A DNA stretch of 7,214 nt from Clostridium sp. (GTDB lineage: Bacteria; Bacillota; Clostridia; Clostridiales; Clostridiaceae): assembly GCA_003539755.1 (NCBI GenBank), contig DPOH01000322.1, positions 1 through 7,214 of the forward strand, in the 5' to 3' direction. Below, one piece after another: positions 6,231 to 7,214 of the stretch. The notes under the pieces are model-generated. The model did no database searches, had not been told where the DNA came from, and saw only the letters and a program-made list of their open reading frames with translations. Within the stretch, counting starts at the first letter, position 1. The number at the start of each line of letters is the position of its first letter. Position numbers and translations under genes: made by a program.

Positions 6231-6261
6231 TACATATAATTAAAAAAATAGGAGGGTTAGT

Positions 6262-7166
6262 ATAAGTTATATAATAATGTTTTAGATCTTATAGGAAAAA
6301 CTCCGATAGTTAAGCTAAATAATATTCAAAGTGAAAATAATATATACTTAAAGTTAGAAAAATACAATATAGGTGGAAGTATAAAAGATAGAGCTGTTCT
6401 TGGGATGATTGAAGACCTTATGGAAAGCGGAGATATAAAAAAAGGAGATACTATAGTAGAGGCAACAAGTGGAAATACGGGAATTGCTTTATCTATGATT
6501 GGAAAGCTAAAGGGGCTTAAGATTATTATAGTTATGCCTAGTTCTATGAGCAAAGAGCGCAGAGATTTGATGAAAGCATATGGAGCAGATATAATACTGA
6601 CAGGTGAAGGTGGAATGCAAGCCTCTATGGACAAAGCAAGTGAATTAATAAGTTCAAATGGAAATTATAAATCTTTGAAGCAATTTGAAAATAAAAGTAA
6701 TCCGAAGAAACACTACGCTACAACTGCAATAGAAATATATGAAGATATTAAAGATATAGATATATTTGTGTGTGGTATAGGAACAGGTGGAACAATAAGT
6801 GGAGTTGGAAAATATTTAAAAGAATTAAACAAAGACATAAAAGTTATTGGAGTTGAGCCAGAAAGTTCTCCTTTAATATCTAAAGGACATAGTGGACCTC
6901 ATAAGATACAAGGAATAGGAGCAAATTTTATACCTAAAAACTTAGATATGAATATTGTAGATGAAATAGTAACCGTAAAGGATGAAGATGCTATAAACAC
7001 TATCAAGTTACTGGGCGAAAAGGAAGGTATACTAGTTGGAAATTCATATGCAGTACTTGTACAGGAAAGTAAGGATATAGCTAGATAATTTAAAGACAAA
7101 TACTTTGTAACGATTTATCATGCTGGAATATAGCAGAATCTATATATCAGTATGATTATCGATTAA
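6262..7166 (+). pseudogene. cysK: Cysteine synthase (O-acetylserine sulfhydrylase) relic, disrupted at both ends
   Basis: The frame from 6273 reads NNVLDLIGKTPIVKLNN, then the PLP-lysine motif SIKDR (Lys codon 6384-6386), EATSGNTG (to 6482), the phosphate loop GTGGTISG (6780-6803) and GPHKIQGIGANFIP: a fold-type II PLP enzyme of the CysK/CysM family. RBS AGGAGGG (6250-6256) is followed after five bases by ATA (6262-6264) where ATG would be expected, and the frame then slips by one base before 6273. No standard start precedes the PLP lysine in frame; the ATG at 6405 would yield a protein lacking it. The GISSGA motif has become GNSYAV (7038-7055). TAA at 7086 interrupts the C-terminus, and recognisable sequence (FKDKYFVTI) continues to a further stop at 7131 and faintly to about 7166. 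The span of 905 bases equals about 302 codons, normal for the family. Activity is very unlikely. Confidence 0.82.
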
Positions 7167-7214
7167 GATGCTGTAAATAAACATTAATTCTATGTATATT
7201 AACTTTTCAAAGTG
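7167..7214. other. AT-rich right end with no recognisable gene
   Basis: The 48 bases after the last trace of the cysteine synthase relic contain no frame, RBS or terminator hairpin that I can support. Confidence 0.4.

Larger units (their letters stand above)
6014..6249. other. Divergent intergenic region between leuA and the cysK relic
   Basis: This stretch has no gene-like frame. It holds a short dyad TTGATATTTCATCAA (6030-6044; 5-bp arms), a 12-bp perfect hairpin at 6108-6138, a plus-strand promoter candidate at 6136-6164, and a 7-bp dyad at 6211-6230 followed by TATAAT at 6235-6240. I found no T-box, S-box or other riboswitch core on the plus strand before the cysK relic. Confidence 0.5.

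Noticed and set aside
6326..6634. Minus-strand open frame of 102 codons over the cysK relic
   Set aside because: It is antisense to clear CysK motifs on the plus strand; its Ser/Ile/Pro-rich product is typical of a shadow frame.
6405..7088. Intact 227-residue cysteine synthase starting at ATG 6405
   Set aside because: The CysK similarity extends in frame well upstream to 6273 and includes the PLP lysine at 6384-6386. A protein starting at 6405 would lack it, and the ATG has no RBS.
6899..7099. Minus-strand open frame of 66 codons over the cysK relic C-terminus
   Set aside because: It is antisense to recognisable cysteine synthase sequence and has no family resemblance.

Overview
The base composition (very AT-rich), codon use, Shine-Dalgarno sites and protein families point to a low-GC Firmicute, most likely Clostridium sensu stricto. 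This is inferred from sequence character alone; no species can be named. Almost everything is read from the minus strand. The only plus-strand gene is a decayed cysteine synthase at the right end.

Left part (1-1900). The window opens with the first 19 codons of a methyl-accepting chemotaxis protein that runs off the left edge, with a good RBS and promoter. Next come a 100-residue membrane protein with a TTG start (218-520), then an M42-family metallo-aminopeptidase (696-1739). Each of the two larger genes (the peptidase and the LRR protein) is followed by an intrinsic terminator hairpin.

Middle (1904-3630). A secreted 532-residue modular protein has a signal peptide, a charged linker, a short leucine-rich-repeat block with plant-type LxGxIPxxL spacing, about eight to nine aromatic cell-wall-binding repeats, and a C-terminal Cys-His (NlpC/P60 or CHAP-like) hydrolase domain. 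It has its own near-consensus extended -10 promoter just after a strong terminator.

Right part (3667-7214). leuA (2-isopropylmalate synthase, 557 residues) has a promoter about 180 nt upstream and a long leader without a recognisable T-box. Downstream of leuA lies a wreck of a histidinol-phosphate aminotransferase gene (hisC): the N-terminus and middle are lost, the frame is shifted and there is an in-frame stop. The remnant now separates leuA from its probable terminator. Divergent from leuA is a cysK-like gene that keeps its RBS, PLP lysine and most motifs but has lost a usable start codon, carries two in-frame stops and has a degraded C-terminal motif.

Overall this looks like an ordinary clostridial chromosome segment with two amino-acid-metabolism pseudogenes flanking an intact leuA. 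I see no mobile element, CRISPR array, tRNA, rRNA or clear new system. The items most worth a second look are the two relics, the leuA leader, and the domain combination of the secreted LRR/cell-wall protein.
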